Positions 9,243-17,900 of a DNA stretch of 35,986 bases are shown here, piece after piece. A model generated the notes under the pieces. The model was not told the DNA's origin and did not search any database. It saw only the letters and a list, made by a program, of their open reading frames with translations. The position numbers were made by a program, and so were the translations under genes. Position 1 is the first letter of the stretch; each line of letters opens with the position of its first letter. This stretch comes from Chryseobacterium gleum (GTDB lineage Bacteria > Bacteroidota > Bacteroidia > Flavobacteriales_D > Crocinitomicaceae): positions 1-35,986 of the forward strand of contig CAMDAO010000013.1 in NCBI GenBank assembly GCA_945888595.1, in the 5' to 3' direction.

Positions 9243-9629
9243 TTAACGTTTAGAGAACTGAAATTTCTTACGAGCTTTCGGTTGTCCTGGTTTTTTACGT
9301 TCAACCATTCTTGGGTCACGTGTCATTAAGCCTTCAGCTTTCAACAACGTTTTATTTTCTTCAGCAACTTTTACCAAAGCACGAGCGATTCCTAAACGGA
9401 TAGCTTCTGCTTGGCCATTGATACCACCTCCAAATACATTTACTGATACGTCATATTGACCAATAGTATCTGTTAATTGAAAAGGACGTTCAATTTTTGC
9501 TTGAAGAACAGTTATAGGGAATGCTACCTTATAATCTTTTTTATTTACAGTTACTGCTCCTGTACCTTTTGATAGGTATACTCGAGCAACAGATGTTTTT
9601 CTTCTTCCTAATGCGTTTATTACTTCCAT
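9243..9629 (-). CDS. rpsI: 30S ribosomal protein S9
   Basis: 128 residues from the ATG at 9629 (MEVINALGRRKTSVARV), the normal S9 start; the open frame extends 21 codons upstream into rplM but those codons encode no S9 sequence. The family C-terminal tail that reaches the ribosomal P site is present (MVERKKPGQPKARKKFQFSKR has the typical basic end). The start lies 1 base from the rplM stop, so translation is likely coupled. Confidence 0.97.
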   Translation of the reverse strand: MEVINALGRRKTSVARVYLSKGTGAVTVNKKDYKVAFPITVLQAKIERPFQLTDTIGQYDVSVNVFGGGINGQAEAIRLGIARALVKVAEENKTLLKAEGLMTRDPRMVERKKPGQPKARKKFQFSKR

Positions 9630-9630
9630 T

Positions 9631-10086
9631 TTATTTGAATGTATCAAGGTTAAATACTTGCGGTTTTTGAGCTTCTTGATCATGCTTTCCACCTACATAC
9701 ACTTTCAAATTAGTGAATAAACGGCTTCCAAGCTTGTTCTTAGGCAACATACCTTTAACGGCTTTCTCAATCAAACGTTCTGGATGTTTTTTTAACATCT
9801 CTTCTGCTGACGTGAAACGCTGTCCACCAGGATATCCTGTATATCGAACGTATTCTTTGTTAACAAGTTTAGTACCTGAAAAAGATACTTTTTCTGCATT
9901 GATAACGATAACGTTATCGCCACAATCAGCGTGAGGCGTGAAGTTGACTTTGTGTTTCCCACGGATCAATTTCGCAACCTTACTCGCCAAGCGACCAACA
10001 GTTTGGCCCTCAGCATCTACTACAAACCACTGCTTGTTAGCAGTTGCTACGTTTCCAGAGATGGTTTTGTAACTTAATGTATCCAC
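9631..10086 (-). CDS. rplM: 50S ribosomal protein L13
   Basis: 151 residues from a GTG at 10084-10086 (protein beginning MDTLSYKT), which matches the usual Bacteroidota L13 length and N-terminus. A longer reading from 10122 would place the start only a few bases downstream of the predicted transcript start and adds residues foreign to the family. L13 hallmarks: WFVVDAEGQTVGRLASKVA, NVIVINAEKVSFSGTK and GMLPKNKLGSRLF. It is the first gene of the ribosomal operon, behind the best promoter in the left half of the window. Confidence 0.96.
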   Translation of the reverse strand: MDTLSYKTISGNVATANKQWFVVDAEGQTVGRLASKVAKLIRGKHKVNFTPHADCGDNVIVINAEKVSFSGTKLVNKEYVRYTGYPGGQRFTSAEEMLKKHPERLIEKAVKGMLPKNKLGSRLFTNLKVYVGGKHDQEAQKPQVFNLDTFK

Positions 10087-10116
10087 AATAAATTTATTAA
10101 TTAAATAAGACAATAA

Positions 10117-10130
10117 CCCCAAATTGGGGG
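10117..10130 (-). promoter_or_regulatory. 5'-terminal hairpin of the rplM transcript
   Basis: CCCC AAATT GGGGG forms a short GC-rich stem in an otherwise AT-rich leader. The -7 box at 10133-10140 puts the transcript start at about 10128, so the message would begin with or inside this hairpin. A role as stabilising 5' cap-like stem or as a ribosomal-protein operator is possible; neither is shown. Confidence 0.4.
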
Positions 10131-10132
10131 TG

Positions 10133-10164
10133 CAAAGATATAACTTCTAGAGTTTATTAACAAA
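10133..10164 (-). promoter_or_regulatory. Promoter of the rplM-rpsI-rpsB-tsf operon
   Basis: Minus strand carries TTTG (10161-10164), 20 bases, then TATCTTTG (10133-10140). Both halves match the Bacteroidota vegetative consensus TTTG-N19/20-TAnnTTTG exactly. Confidence 0.75.
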
Positions 10165-10227
10165 CGATTTTTAAAAAAGATTGCTTTTTTACTTATAAAT
10201 ATTAAATTAATGGTCATTTAGCACCAT

Positions 10228-11001
10228 TTATTTATTTTTAAATGAATTAATAGCCTGAATTGTGAACTCGGATAATACCAGTTTTCCGCTGATTTCTGCT
10301 CTTTCAATTAATAAGCTATCCCAATGGTCTGTATCTTCCCAAAAAATAGATTTTAATTTTGACATAGCTTCTGGATTTGAAGTAGCTAATTTAGCGGCTA
10401 ATTTATTTATTTCCACATCCATTTCTTCTTCGGTATCATAGACATCCGAATATAAACCATTTTTAAATGCCCAATTTGCCGTTCGCCATTCGCTTGCATT
10501 AATGGCTAATTGACTCATAGCTGATAATCCTATTTTTCGCTGGATTACTGGGCCTACGACAAAAGGTCCTATTCCTACCGCTAATTCTGAAAGTTTCACA
10601 TCTGCATGCTTTGTAGCAAAACAATAATCAACAGCTGCTGCTATACCAACACCGCCTCCTACTGCTTTTCCTTGAACCCGTCCCAAGATTAATTTGGGAC
10701 TTTTTTTACAGGCATTAATTACGTTGGCAAAACCTGAGAAAAAGATCTTCCCGGCTTCTAAGTTTTTTATAGAAATTAATTCATCAAAACTCGCTCCTGC
10801 GCAAAAAGATTTAGATCCAGAAGAACGCAGAATAATGACATTGACCTTTGGATTTTCTCCCGTCAAATTGATGGTGTCGGCCAGTTTTTGAAGTATTTTT
10901 CCTGGAAGTGAATTACTGGATGGATGTCCAAATTCAATCGTAGCTATTCCTGTTTCGTCTATTTCAGAATGAACGTGCCCTTGTTCGATTGTTTCAGTCA
11001 T
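10228..11001 (-). CDS. Enoyl-CoA hydratase/isomerase (crotonase) family protein
   Basis: 257 residues, single crotonase domain. Oxyanion-hole segments are CAGASFDEL (67-75) and GKAVGGGVGI (111-120). In crotonases with two catalytic glutamates, the first lies in GGGxELA; here that position is glycine (G119), while the second, in LSELAVGIGP (E139), is kept. A one-glutamate site fits isomerases or divergent members better than a standard hydratase, so the reaction is uncertain; a role in fatty-acid or branched-chain acyl-CoA breakdown is likely from the family. It starts 32 bases after the RRM gene and may share its transcript. Confidence 0.85.
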   Translation of the reverse strand: MTETIEQGHVHSEIDETGIATIEFGHPSSNSLPGKILQKLADTINLTGENPKVNVIILRSSGSKSFCAGASFDELISIKNLEAGKIFFSGFANVINACKKSPKLILGRVQGKAVGGGVGIAAAVDYCFATKHADVKLSELAVGIGPFVVGPVIQRKIGLSAMSQLAINASEWRTANWAFKNGLYSDVYDTEEEMDVEINKLAAKLATSNPEAMSKLKSIFWEDTDHWDSLLIERAEISGKLVLSEFTIQAINSFKNK

Positions 11002-11033
11002 AATATGTTAACTATTAATTAAAAATGCTTTTC

Positions 11034-11450
11034 CTAACATTCTTTACGAATTACTTTTCCATCGCTATCTCTTTCGACGGGATTAGGTTTGATTACTACT
11101 TTTTCTTTTGGTGCGTAGGGCTTTTGACGATTAGCAGAATTATTAAAAGCTTTTTTTTCTACTTTTTTCGCAACTGGTTTTTGAATACTTTTTGGTGGGC
11201 GATTACCTTTCGGTGAAGCAATTTTAACATCTAATTTTCTACCGTTAATATCCATACCGTTTAATGCGTTTATAGCATTAATGCCATGATCTGTTTCTAC
11301 CATCTCAATGTAACCGAACCCTTTTGATCTTTTTGTTGCATTGTCATATACAACATGAGCGTAGGTAACTGGACCAAATGCGGAAAAAGTTGATTCTAAA
11401 TCTTCTGAAGTAATATCCCAATCAAGATTTGCAATAAATAAATTAACCAT
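11034..11450 (-). CDS. RRM-domain RNA-binding protein
   Basis: 138 residues. Residues 1-80 form one RNA recognition motif: RNP2 is LFIANL (near the N-terminus) and RNP1 is KGFGYIEM. The remaining 55 residues are a basic, disordered-looking tail rich in Lys, Pro and Asn, which probably adds nonspecific RNA affinity. Bacterial single-RRM proteins of this type are known in Bacteroidota and cyanobacteria and bind single-stranded RNA, often with regulatory effects. It has a -7 box (TAATTTTG) 40 bases upstream and is followed closely by the crotonase-family gene. Confidence 0.88.
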   Translation of the reverse strand: MVNLFIANLDWDITSEDLESTFSAFGPVTYAHVVYDNATKRSKGFGYIEMVETDHGINAINALNGMDINGRKLDVKIASPKGNRPPKSIQKPVAKKVEKKAFNNSANRQKPYAPKEKVVIKPNPVERDSDGKVIRKEC

Positions 11451-11489
11451 CTAACCTAAATAATTTCTAATAATAAAACCTAACGTTGA

Positions 11490-11497
11490 CAAAATTA
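11490..11497 (-). promoter_or_regulatory. Bacteroidota -7 box for the RRM gene
   Basis: Minus strand TAATTTTG matches TAnnTTTG. No matching -33 TTTG at the right distance, so support is partial. Confidence 0.35.
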
Positions 11498-11530
11498 AAA
11501 TAAAGAAACGTATGATTCTCTACATTTTAA

Positions 11531-11570
11531 TAAAAAAGTAACGAACAAGTTCAAATACCCAATCCGTTAC
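11531..11570 (-). terminator. Likely intrinsic terminator after the coiled-coil protein gene
   Basis: On the minus strand GTAACG (11565-11570) pairs with CGTTAC (11538-11543) around a 21-base loop and is followed directly by a run of six T. It lies 17 bases past the stop of the upstream gene. The loop is long, so confidence is moderate. Confidence 0.5.
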
Positions 11571-11586
11571 CATGTAAATCCTGTAT

Positions 11587-12564
11587 TTATTTCAAAGAGA
11601 AACTATCTGATCCGATTAATAATCCGTCACAATAGATTTTCACTTTGTAATTTCCTTTTATAGCTTCTTTGTTTTTTAAATCATAGTAAATGGACAAATC
11701 GATACTTTGATTGTTGTAATCGATATCTTTTTTATCCGAATAAGCGATTGTTCCTTGCTCTAATTGAACTGTGTTATTTGATTTTGACTGAAGCGTTTTT
11801 CCATCTGGGTCAATAATCTGCATATATACAGTTTTTGCTCCTGAATTCGCTAATGAATTTTCTGAGATTGTAAAACTCGAACGAATTTGCACACAACTTT
11901 TAGCTTTGTTACTAACTTCAGTTGTATTATTTAATTTCATTCTTAACCCTGTTGTACTTATGCTTAGCGCTTGAAGTTTTTGACCAATCTTCACTTTCTC
12001 ACTGTTGACTTCAGCGTCATGTTTATAATTGTCTCTTTCAGTTTCGGTAGAAGATAATTTATTGTTTGTTTCATCTAAATCCGATCCTAATTTTTTATTC
12101 AAGGTATTTAGAGAATCAATTTGTACAACGTATCCTTTCATGATGCTTCTAAGCGTAGTATTTTCGCGTGTCATCTGTGCAATTTTCCTAGCATTTAAAC
12201 GACCGTTTCTTTTTGAACTTTCTAAATCTTTCATAAGTCCAATGATTTTGTCTTTCTGTATGTTAAGGCTATCTGCTTTAGAAGCATCTTTTTTAATTAA
12301 TTCATCATATGTTTTTAGCATTTCGCTAAAATTTTTCGTTAAATCATCAGACATTTCTTCAGCATTAAAACCGAATTCCTTCATCATTTGATTCATACCC
12401 TCCATATCAGCCTTTAATTCTGTGTTTTCATTTGTGCAATTATTGAGTGCAGTGTTTTTAGTGGACACTTTACTAGCCATAAAAGCTAATCCTATTAATA
12501 ATACAAGAATGACTACAATAAAGGCGCCGTTGCCTCTTTTTGGTGTTTCAATTGTTTCTGACAT
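11587..12564 (-). CDS. Membrane-anchored coiled-coil protein, unknown function
   Basis: 325 residues. A single hydrophobic helix at about 13-31 (GAFIVVILVLLIGLAFMA) anchors it, with the short basic N-terminus inside and the bulk in the periplasm. Residues about 40-195 are a long, charged, heptad-like coiled coil rich in Glu, Lys, Asn and Leu. Residues about 205-325 look like a compact beta domain with hydrophobic/polar alternation (VRSSFTISENSL, KTVYMQIIDPDG, YKVKIYCDGLLIG). No catalytic motif is visible. It stands alone, with a terminator behind it. Proteins of this layout in Bacteroidota are generally unassigned. Confidence 0.7.
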   Translation of the reverse strand: MSETIETPKRGNGAFIVVILVLLIGLAFMASKVSTKNTALNNCTNENTELKADMEGMNQMMKEFGFNAEEMSDDLTKNFSEMLKTYDELIKKDASKADSLNIQKDKIIGLMKDLESSKRNGRLNARKIAQMTRENTTLRSIMKGYVVQIDSLNTLNKKLGSDLDETNNKLSSTETERDNYKHDAEVNSEKVKIGQKLQALSISTTGLRMKLNNTTEVSNKAKSCVQIRSSFTISENSLANSGAKTVYMQIIDPDGKTLQSKSNNTVQLEQGTIAYSDKKDIDYNNQSIDLSIYYDLKNKEAIKGNYKVKIYCDGLLIGSDSFSLK

Positions 12565-12618
12565 ATGTTCTATTTTAAGTATTCAGATAAAGGTAACGCT
12601 TCAATTGTGGAAAATAAT

Positions 12619-12632
12619 ATGACTGGAGTCAT
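12619..12632. repeat. Short palindrome upstream of the coiled-coil gene
   Basis: ATGACT GG AGTCAT, perfect 6-base arms (7 if the flanking T/A pair is counted), about 55 bases before the coiled-coil gene start. It could be a dimeric regulator site; chance is also plausible in sequence of this length. Confidence 0.3.
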
Positions 12633-12647
12633 AATAAAATGCTTTAC

Positions 12648-12673
12648 CCATTTGAAATTAGTAATTCAAATGG
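12648..12673 (-). terminator. Hairpin just after purS
   Basis: CCATTTGAA and TTCAAATGG are perfect 9-base arms with an 8-base spacer, starting 2-3 bases past the purS stop. The following minus-strand sequence (GTAAAGCATTTTA) has only a weak U tract, so it may act as a 3'-end stabiliser rather than an efficient terminator. Confidence 0.4.
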
Positions 12674-12675
12674 AT

Positions 12676-12927
12676 TTATCCCTCAATTACTGTGAATGTA
12701 TAACTTTCCATGATTTGATTCGAAAGTAATTTTTTACAAGCTTCTTCTGTTTTTTGTTCTGCTTCTACTTTTGACGTCGCATCAATAAAAAGGCGGATAT
12801 GTCTCCCGATGCGAACACCACTAATTTCTGGTAAGCCAATATTTTGCATACTGTTGGATACTGCTTTTCCCTGAGGGTCTAATAATGCGTCTAATGGCAT
12901 TACATCAATTTCAGCTTTGAATTTCAT
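12676..12927 (-). CDS. purS: Phosphoribosylformylglycinamidine synthase subunit PurS
   Basis: 83 residues, the normal length of PurS, the small structural subunit that joins PurL and PurQ in the FGAM synthase step of purine synthesis. The family signatures LDPQGKAV, VRIGRHI and CKKLLSNQIMESY are present. The start overlaps the 3' end of the upstream phosphatidyltransferase gene by 17 bases, which implies translational coupling. No purL or purQ is nearby, an unusual location. Presence of PurS implies that this organism uses the small-PurL type complex rather than only the large single-chain enzyme. Confidence 0.9.
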   Translation of the reverse strand: MKFKAEIDVMPLDALLDPQGKAVSNSMQNIGLPEISGVRIGRHIRLFIDATSKVEAEQKTEEACKKLLSNQIMESYTFTVIEG

Positions 12928-13774
12928 GTGTTTGTTTTTTATTTAACTTATTATCAATAAATGATAGTACAAGGTACAAAAGTACAATTAATGGAATAGA
13001 CCATACTAATAAAAAAGTGATTAATAATCCACAAATTATTAAGTAAGAAAATCTAATCTGATTTCCTTGCCACTTAAAGTGTTTAAATTTTAAAGAAAAC
13101 ATGGGTATTTCAGAGATTAATAGAAGTGACATACATCCAATTAAGATAATAAAAAAACCTGGTTGAAAAATCAGATCGATCCAAGGATCTTTGTACCCTA
13201 TTTGATTGAATTCGATTAGCAGTACTAGTGGAAAAGTAGTGAAAAATATTGTGTTTGCAGGTGTGTTTAAACCGATGAATGACTCTGATTGCCTTGTGTC
13301 AATATTGAATTTTGCAAGTCGAAACATGGACATAAAGGGGATGAAAAGCGCGAAAAAAGGAGTGTATTTTAAACTATTGTTCATTTCATTTGGCACGTCG
13401 TAAAACACCGCGTTTTTCCAATTAGTAAGGATGAAATTCACGTGAGAATTGAATGTGGGACTTAAAATTTCGCTTTTGAGATCTGTGAGTGAAATGATCA
13501 TTACAACCATCATGAAGATTCCAGGTGCTAATCCAAAAGTAATCATATCTGCCAGAGAATCTAGTTGCTTTCCAAGTTCACCCGATTGGTTCAATTTTCT
13601 AGCCAAGAATCCATCAAAAAAGTCAAAAATCGCGCCCGCAAATATCAAAAAAGGAGCAAGATCAATTCTTCCCATCAGGGCGAAAATGATTGAAAAAACA
13701 CCAGAAAGTAAATTTGCTGCAGTAAATAAATTGGGTATATTGAACATCTTAAGCCTATAAATATTTTTTTTCAT
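12911..13774 (-). CDS. pssA: CDP-alcohol phosphatidyltransferase, probable phosphatidylserine synthase
   Basis: About 287 residues from the ATG at 13774 (MKKNIYRLKMFNIPN); an ATG 27 bases further in is also possible, and the open frame extends 21 codons upstream. The CDP-alcohol phosphatidyltransferase signature is intact: DFFDGFLARK, then G and the two aspartates in GKQLDSLADM, within the first of about seven or eight membrane helices. The MFNIPNLFTAANLLSG start resembles PssA of Bacteroidota, which makes phosphatidylserine as the precursor of phosphatidylethanolamine. The exact alcohol is inferred. Its 3' end overlaps purS. Confidence 0.82.
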   Translation of the reverse strand: MKKNIYRLKMFNIPNLFTAANLLSGVFSIIFALMGRIDLAPFLIFAGAIFDFFDGFLARKLNQSGELGKQLDSLADMITFGLAPGIFMMVVMIISLTDLKSEILSPTFNSHVNFILTNWKNAVFYDVPNEMNNSLKYTPFFALFIPFMSMFRLAKFNIDTRQSESFIGLNTPANTIFFTTFPLVLLIEFNQIGYKDPWIDLIFQPGFFIILIGCMSLLLISEIPMFSLKFKHFKWQGNQIRFSYLIICGLLITFLLVWSIPLIVLLYLVLSFIDNKLNKKQTHEIQS

Positions 13775-13832
13775 CAAGGTACCAACTAAAAGAGCTATAT
13801 TTACGTCTTTACTATGATTGAATTTGGCAAAG

Positions 13833-13860
13833 AACACAATTTTTTATGAAAAATTGTGTT
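13833..13860. promoter_or_regulatory. Perfect 12-base inverted repeat upstream of the PorV-like gene
   Basis: AACACAATTTTT (13833-13844), loop TATG, AAAAATTGTGTT (13849-13860). It ends 16 bases before the ATG at 13877 and lies in the divergent gap with pssA, so it cannot be a gene-end terminator for either neighbour. It is either a palindromic regulator site or a hairpin in the 5' leader of the porV-porU transcript. The same interval has only a near-match -7 box (TATATTTA at about 13794-13803). Confidence 0.6.
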
Positions 13861-13876
13861 ATTGTATGGAAAAAAA

Positions 13877-14977
13877 ATGATTATGCGTTTAATTTTTTTA
13901 AATATTACATTAGTGTCAGTACTGCTGCATAGTTTCGATACAGTAGCTCAATTAGACAAACTTGCTCCAAAATATTCCAATGAATTTTTAGCGATTGGTA
14001 TTGGAGCTGATGCTCTTGGAATGGCTAATTCGGTAGTAGCTCACACTGGAAATGTGACATCTGGGTATTGGAATCCTGCAGGATTAACCCAGGTTAATAA
14101 ATGGTTGGAGGTTGGATTAATGCATTCTGAATATTTTGCAGGAATTGCAAAATATGATTACTTAGGATTATCCCATGCAATTGATAAAAAAAGCACAGTT
14201 GGTTTTTCAGCTATTCGATTTGCAGTAGACGATATTCCTAATACTACTCAACTAATTGATCAGCAAGGGAATGTTGACTATACGAAGATAACAACTTTTA
14301 CAGCGGCAGATTATGCTTTTTTGTTTTCATATGCAAGAAAATTAAGAATTAAAGGTCTTAGTGTAGGCGGTAATTTTAAACTAATTAATAGAAAAGTAGG
14401 TGATTTTGCAAAGTCATGGGGCTTTGGTTTGGATGCTGGTGCTCAATATTATGTCAAAAATTTTAAGTTTGGAATAATGTCTAGAGATGTAACTTCTACT
14501 TTTAATGCGTGGGTTTTTAATCTTGATTCTCAAATGCAAGAAGTGTTTGTTAAAACAGGAAATGAACTACCAAAAAATGGCCTAGAAATAACGCTTCCGA
14601 GGTTTATTTTTGCGTCTTATGGAAAATTTAATCTTGGAAAACAAGGCGTTTATGTTGCCAGTGAAATAAACCTTGATATGACATCTGATGGCAGAAGAAA
14701 TACCTTGATGAAAACGAATCTATTTTCATTTGACCCACACATGGGAATTGAATTTGGTTATAAAACGTATTTTGCTATTCGTGCTGGGATTTCAAATGTA
14801 CAATATGTAAAAAATTATGATGATACTCAGAAATTGAATGTGCAACCTAATATTGGCGTAGGTTTGAATATCAAAAATTTTCACTTGGATTATGCTTTTA
14901 CGGATATAGGCGATGCATCAGTTGCTTTATATTCTCATGTTATTTCTTTACGAATAAAATTAAATAAACCTGAGTAG
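13877..14977 (+). CDS. PorV/PorQ-family type IX secretion outer-membrane protein (PorV2-like)
   Basis: About 366 residues. ATG codons at 13877 and 13883 are both plausible; the frame also reads back to a GTG inside the palindrome. The N-terminus is a signal peptide ending near TVAQ. The family block follows: KYSNEFLAIGIGADALGMANSVVA and SGYWNPAGLTQV, typical of the FadL-like barrel of PorV. The rest alternates strands with glycines and aromatic residues, ending in a short RIKLNKPE tail. PorV shuttles T9SS cargo from the translocon to the sortase PorU. Only 2 bases separate it from the PorU-like gene, so they form an operon. Pairing with a C25 sortase candidate favours the PorV2-type assignment over PorQ. 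Confidence 0.8.
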   Translation: MIMRLIFLNITLVSVLLHSFDTVAQLDKLAPKYSNEFLAIGIGADALGMANSVVAHTGNVTSGYWNPAGLTQVNKWLEVGLMHSEYFAGIAKYDYLGLSHAIDKKSTVGFSAIRFAVDDIPNTTQLIDQQGNVDYTKITTFTAADYAFLFSYARKLRIKGLSVGGNFKLINRKVGDFAKSWGFGLDAGAQYYVKNFKFGIMSRDVTSTFNAWVFNLDSQMQEVFVKTGNELPKNGLEITLPRFIFASYGKFNLGKQGVYVASEINLDMTSDGRRNTLMKTNLFSFDPHMGIEFGYKTYFAIRAGISNVQYVKNYDDTQKLNVQPNIGVGLNIKNFHLDYAFTDIGDASVALYSHVISLRIKLNKPE

Positions 14978-14979
14978 AG

Positions 14980-17900
14980 ATGAAAAAAATAGTACTATTT
15001 TTAGTTTTTGTCTTATCATTTGGCTCTGATGTTTTATCTCAGATTTATGGGAACGAATGGATTTCGTATGACCAAAAATATTTTTCTTTTCCAATCGTAA
15101 ATACAGGGATTTATAAATTGGATTATACAGCATTGAATGCTTCAGGGATTCCTCTTTCTACTTTTAATTCTCAAAATATTCAGATTTTTGGACGTGAAAA
15201 GGAGGTTTCTTTGCACATTGAAGATGGCGGCGATTCAAGCATCGATCCTGGGGATTATATTTTGTTCTATGCTCAGAAAAATGATGGTTGGTTGGATTCA
15301 ACTTTATATCAAGACCCCACTAAAATTGGAAATCCTTCATACAGTCTAGTAAATGATACCATAAATTATTTTTTGACATGGAATTCATCCACATCAAATT
15401 TGAGGTATACTGTCGAATCAGATGTTAGTTTTTCTTCTTATACACCTGCTAATTATATTATTCAAAAAGTAGAGTCTTATTATGGGACGTATTATAATCT
15501 TGGGGGGGGTAGAATTTCTTATGCAGCTAGTTCATTATTTATGCCCGGTGAGGGATTTGGCTTAGCTCCCGTAAATGGCGCGGCTGGTTACACATTAGCG
15601 TTAAACGCAGCAACCAATTCTCCGTACACAGGAAGTGATGCTCCAAGTGCAACGTTTAAAGGAATATCAACCACGAACTCTGATGCCCCGGTAGATCCTC
15701 CATTCGAAAATCATCACATGAATTGGAAAATTGGAAGTTCTGATTTGTTACTATTTGATCAAATTTCCTCCAATTATCAAGGTGTTTTCGCCGACCAAAC
15801 TTTTTCTAGTAGTATATTAACAGATGGATTGACTCCTCTTAAGTGGTCGATTATTGGTGATCAAGGAGCCGCTACTGACTATCAATCTTTAAATTATTGG
15901 GCTATCACCTATCCAAAAAAAGTGACGCTAGATGGCACTTCTTCGGGAAACTTTCAGGTTGTTAATGCTACTTTAGGGTCAAAAATAAGATTAGATTTTA
16001 CGAATACTATTGTAAATAATCCTGTTGTTTTTGTGCTTGGGAGTATGCCAATCAAAGCAAGTATAACAGTTAATGGTGCAGGTTATAGCGCGCTGATCCC
16101 TAACAGCTCGAGTGGGGTCAATCAACAAGTTGTGATTCGAGATTTTTCTTCTTTAATTCCTATCACAACTTTAAAAATGGTCAATGGAACTGGTGTTTTT
16201 ACTGATTATTCTTTACTCAACGCAGATTCTGCTTTGCTATTGATTTATCACCCACAATTGAGCACCTCTGTTATTGATTACCAAACATATAGACAGTCTA
16301 TTGCAGGGGGCTCTTACGCCACAATTATGGCAAATGTGGAAGAATTGTACTTACAATTTGGAGGAGGTATAAATAAACATATTAATGCGATAAGAAGATT
16401 TGCACATCTAATGTATAATGGCGCAACGATCAAACCTGTTGCTTTATTTTTAGTAGGTAAAGGGATTTCTATTGCGGATAGCGGCTGGCCATATGGTTCG
16501 CCAGGCTCGAGGACAAACACCTCAAGTTATGCAATGAATGGTGTTCCGACTTTTGGTGAGCCAGCAAGTGATGTAGCAATTACTTCTTATTTGACGGGAA
16601 GCGCATGGAAACCTTTGATTCCAACAGGAAGGATTTCGGTAAAAACAAATCTTGAATTGACGGATTATTTAAATAAAGTGAAGGAATTTGAATTGCAACA
16701 AGATCCAAATTCTGTTTATAATTCAGATGAAAAAGACTGGCAAAAACAAGTTTTACATTTTGGAGGAGGCTTGAATTTAGCGCAGCAAAGTACATTTAGT
16801 GGGTTTTTAAATTCAATGAAAGCCACCATCGAAGATTCTAATTATGCTGGAAATGTGCAGAGTTATTTTAAAACTTCTTCAGCTCCGATTGATCCAGATT
16901 TGCTTTCTATTGTTACCAATAGAATTCAAGAAGGAGTTTCCTTAATGACCTTTTTTGGACATGCTGCACCAGCATATGGCTCAGGATTTGACATCAATAT
17001 CGATCTTGCGTCAGAATGGAATAATGTGGGGAAATATCCAGTTGTGCTTGCAAATTCATGTTGGGCAGGAAATATGTATGTCAATACTGCTGCTCTTTCA
17101 GTTTCTGAGCGATTTGTTAATCTTCCACAAGAGGGTGCGATTGCATTTATTGGGTCTTCTGGAGGCGGGCTAGATCAACCTTTAAATACTTTTTCCAACG
17201 ATTTATACGCTCAATTTAGTTATTGGGGGTATGGCAAAACACTATCCGAGCAGTTAAGTAATGCCATCGATACCTTGCAAGTAACAAACGGAAACAGCAT
17301 AATTCATGAAACGACAGCCATGCAAATGAATTTACTGGGAGACCCTTTATTGAGATTGAATTGGCATGAAAATCCTGAAATTGAACTTACAGCAGACAAA
17401 GTTTCTTTTTCTCCTGAAGATTTAGATTTAACTGTTGATTCAATTACAGTTAGTATTGTTTTAACCAACTTAGGACGAGCAATCGTTGATACTTTTACCG
17501 TTGAAATTAGAAGAGATTTCCCACTTTTAAGCGCAGATTCTCTTTATGAAGTCCGTGTTCCAAGATTAAATTACAAGGATACGATTTATTACACGATGGC
17601 ATTGCAAAATAATATTGGTGTGGGTATTAATAACATTACTGTAGCAGCTGATATTCCTTCAGTAATTCCAGAACAATATGATGAAATAGAAAATAATAGG
17701 ATAACAAAGACGCTTTTTATTGATATTGATGGAATACTGCCGGTCATTCCTTACGATTTTGCTGTTGTGCCAATCGACAGTGTAACGGTTAAAGCCTCCA
17801 CGATTAATCCTGTCGCTGCGTATAATACGTATCGGTTTGAAATTGATACGACAGATTTATTTAATAGTCCAGAATGGCGTTATGCAAACGTTTCGGGCCT

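Noticed and set aside
12029-12391. Plus-strand open frame of 120 codons
   Set aside because: Antisense to the coiled-coil gene; its residues reflect reverse reading of repetitive codons.
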